Assembly (NCBI GenBank): GCA_030043335.1
Contig: JASHXX010000385.1
Location: 1 to 6,380 of the forward strand
DNA: 6,380 nucleotides
Reading direction: 5' to 3'
DNA from: Xanthobacteraceae bacterium
GTDB lineage: Bacteria > Pseudomonadota > Alphaproteobacteria > Rhizobiales > Xanthobacteraceae
The stretch's first letter is position 1. Each line of letters opens with the position of its first letter. Made by a program: the position numbers and the translations under genes. The notes under the pieces are model-generated. The model was not told the DNA's origin, did no database searches, and saw only the letters and a list, made by a program, of their open reading frames with translations. Below are positions 5,705 through 6,380 of the stretch, piece after piece.

Positions 5705-5709
5705 GGACG

Positions 5710-6035
5710 TCAGTACTCCTCAGCCAGCATGATCGTCAGCACACGGGTGACACGGGTGACGACGGGGTCTCCACTTGCGCTCTTGACTCCTGGCTCTTCA
5801 TACAATCGATCTTGAAAAAGATCTTATGCCCATCAACTTCGAACGAACCAAAATCGTGCTCTTCGTAAGGGTCGTTGGCGTGGCAGAAATCGTCGTAGAC
5901 CGCGATGGTTTTTGCGATGCGGGCGACTGCTTCAGCGCCCAGGGCCGCAACTCCAGCGGTTATCAAGGCTGTCCCAGTTGTAAGGTTCTGACGTAACTCG
6001 TCGTTGAGCGCGCGAATGGCTTCGGTCTTGGTCAT
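5710..6035 (-). pseudogene. DUF3768 family gene, frameshifted near its 3' end
   Basis: The start at 6035 has an AGGAG nine bases upstream. The frame gives MTKTEAIRALNDELRQN, then a glycine/alanine helix, VYDDFCHANDPYEEHDFG and SFEVDGHKIFFKID, which is the DUF3768 signature. After K-I-D the sequence departs from the family (CMKSQESRAQVET) and reaches a premature TGA at 5738-5736. A different frame then resumes the expected ending, GDPVVTRVTRVLTIMLAEEY with TGA at 5712-5710, next to the terminator. The span is 326 bases, one short of a multiple of three, so a single-base deletion around 5780-5805 explains the break. A nine-base tandem duplication (5742-5750 and 5751-5759) adds an extra T-R-V. 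A shortened 99-residue product could still be made. Function of the family is unknown. Confidence 0.85.
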
Positions 6036-6212
6036 GTTGGTTGTCTCCTGTGAAGATCATCGTTGTGCCGCGAAGCGCTTTGCTTTGCGCAAGCCGTTGC
6101 TTGGCCCTGCACGAAAGGCAGAAAGTCGTTTGGGTTCCAATGGGCCTGCAGGTCTGCAGGTGAGAGTGGATGCTCGGACCTGCCAAAGGCCCGAGCGATC
6201 CAGCGTTTGCAG
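6036..6212. promoter_or_regulatory. Upstream region of the DUF3768 gene with a perfect inverted repeat
   Basis: The spacer between the two minus-strand genes carries CCTGCAG-GT-CTGCAGG (6145-6160), seven-base arms with a two-base spacer, of a size suited to a dimeric regulator. Near 6172-6196 GCTCGG and CCGAGC can pair across a loop containing a further CCT/AGG pair, but no T-run follows on the minus strand, so it is a weak terminator candidate for the upstream gene. AGGAG (6045-6049 on the complement) is the ribosome binding site for DUF3768. No clear -35/-10 was found. Confidence 0.35.
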
Positions 6213-6380
6213 TCACGCAGCGTCGGGGCAGATCAGCGCCAAATCGAGTCGTGGCCGCGTGATGAGCGGCGAGTTCGCGTAGTTGTCGCGCCAGCGCAGC
6301 TTGAAACTGTCGCCGGCTTTCTCGACCGGTATGGCTTCCCACCATGCGCCCCACTGGCCGTCGTCTTTGGCCAGCACAAG
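6213..6380 (-). CDS. Hypothetical protein, C-terminal 55 residues (cut by window edge)
   Basis: From the right edge an open minus-strand frame reads LVLAKDDGQWGAWWEAIPVE, then KAGDSFKLRWRDNYANSPLI and TRPRLDLALICPDAA, ending at TGA 6215-6213. The Trp-rich, beta-strand-like pattern (WWEAIPV...GDxFxLRWRD) recalls, from memory, the end of hypothetical proteins found in alphaproteobacterial plasmid and phage-like regions. The rest of the gene is outside the window, so no function can be given. It lies upstream of the DUF3768 gene in the same direction but is separated by about 180 bases. Confidence 0.65.
   Translation of the reverse strand, partial: LVLAKDDGQWGAWWEAIPVEKAGDSFKLRWRDNYANSPLITRPRLDLALICPDAA

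Noticed and set aside
5932..6354. 140-codon minus-strand frame across the DUF3768 start and the right-edge gene
   Set aside because: It overlaps, in a different frame, two better supported coding sequences (DUF3768 and the C-terminal fragment ending at 6213).
1..6380. CRISPR arrays, tRNA or rRNA genes, toxin-antitoxin or defence gene clusters
   Set aside because: No regularly spaced repeats, cloverleaf sequences or recognisable defence domains were found on either strand.

Overview
The window looks like chromosomal or island DNA from an alphaproteobacterium of the order Hyphomicrobiales, probably close to Bradyrhizobium. This is inferred from remembered protein resemblances, the GC-rich codon use and the kinds of small accessory genes present; no database search was possible. 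Both edges cut through genes on the minus strand.

Left part (1-2242). The N-terminal 169 codons of a minus-strand protein resembling a class I SAM-dependent methyltransferase run off the left edge (start at 507). Three plus-strand genes follow: a small Lys/Arg-rich basic protein (764-1054), an F420-dependent-type NADP oxidoreductase (1182-1820) and a 108-residue hypothetical protein (1916-2242).

Middle (2342-3677, minus strand). A two-gene unit holds a haloalkane dehalogenase-like alpha/beta hydrolase with a complete catalytic set and a 138-residue protein of unknown function. The second start codon lies one base after the first stop.

Right part (3703-6040). This is a wreckage zone built around an IS110-family element: an antiporter-type C-terminal tail without its membrane domain, the last 31 codons of a DUF3768 gene, a 379-residue IS110 transposase, a structured 3' non-coding region, and a second DUF3768 gene that is frameshifted near its end but still followed by a good terminator. 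The C-terminus of a further unidentified minus-strand protein enters from the right edge.

The most interesting signal is downstream of the transposase. A stem-loop at 5458-5509 has an internal loop whose 5' side reads AAGATTGAT and whose 3' side contains GTAGTAG. Joined as an IS110 bridge RNA (seekRNA) would read its target, the two sides specify AAGATTGA-CTACTAC, which encodes K-I-D-Y-Y, the conserved DUF3768 motif. The host flank at the left end of the element begins exactly at the Y-Y codons of a DUF3768 gene. The element therefore seems to carry the RNA guide that directed it into this gene family, and both target halves can be read in the window.
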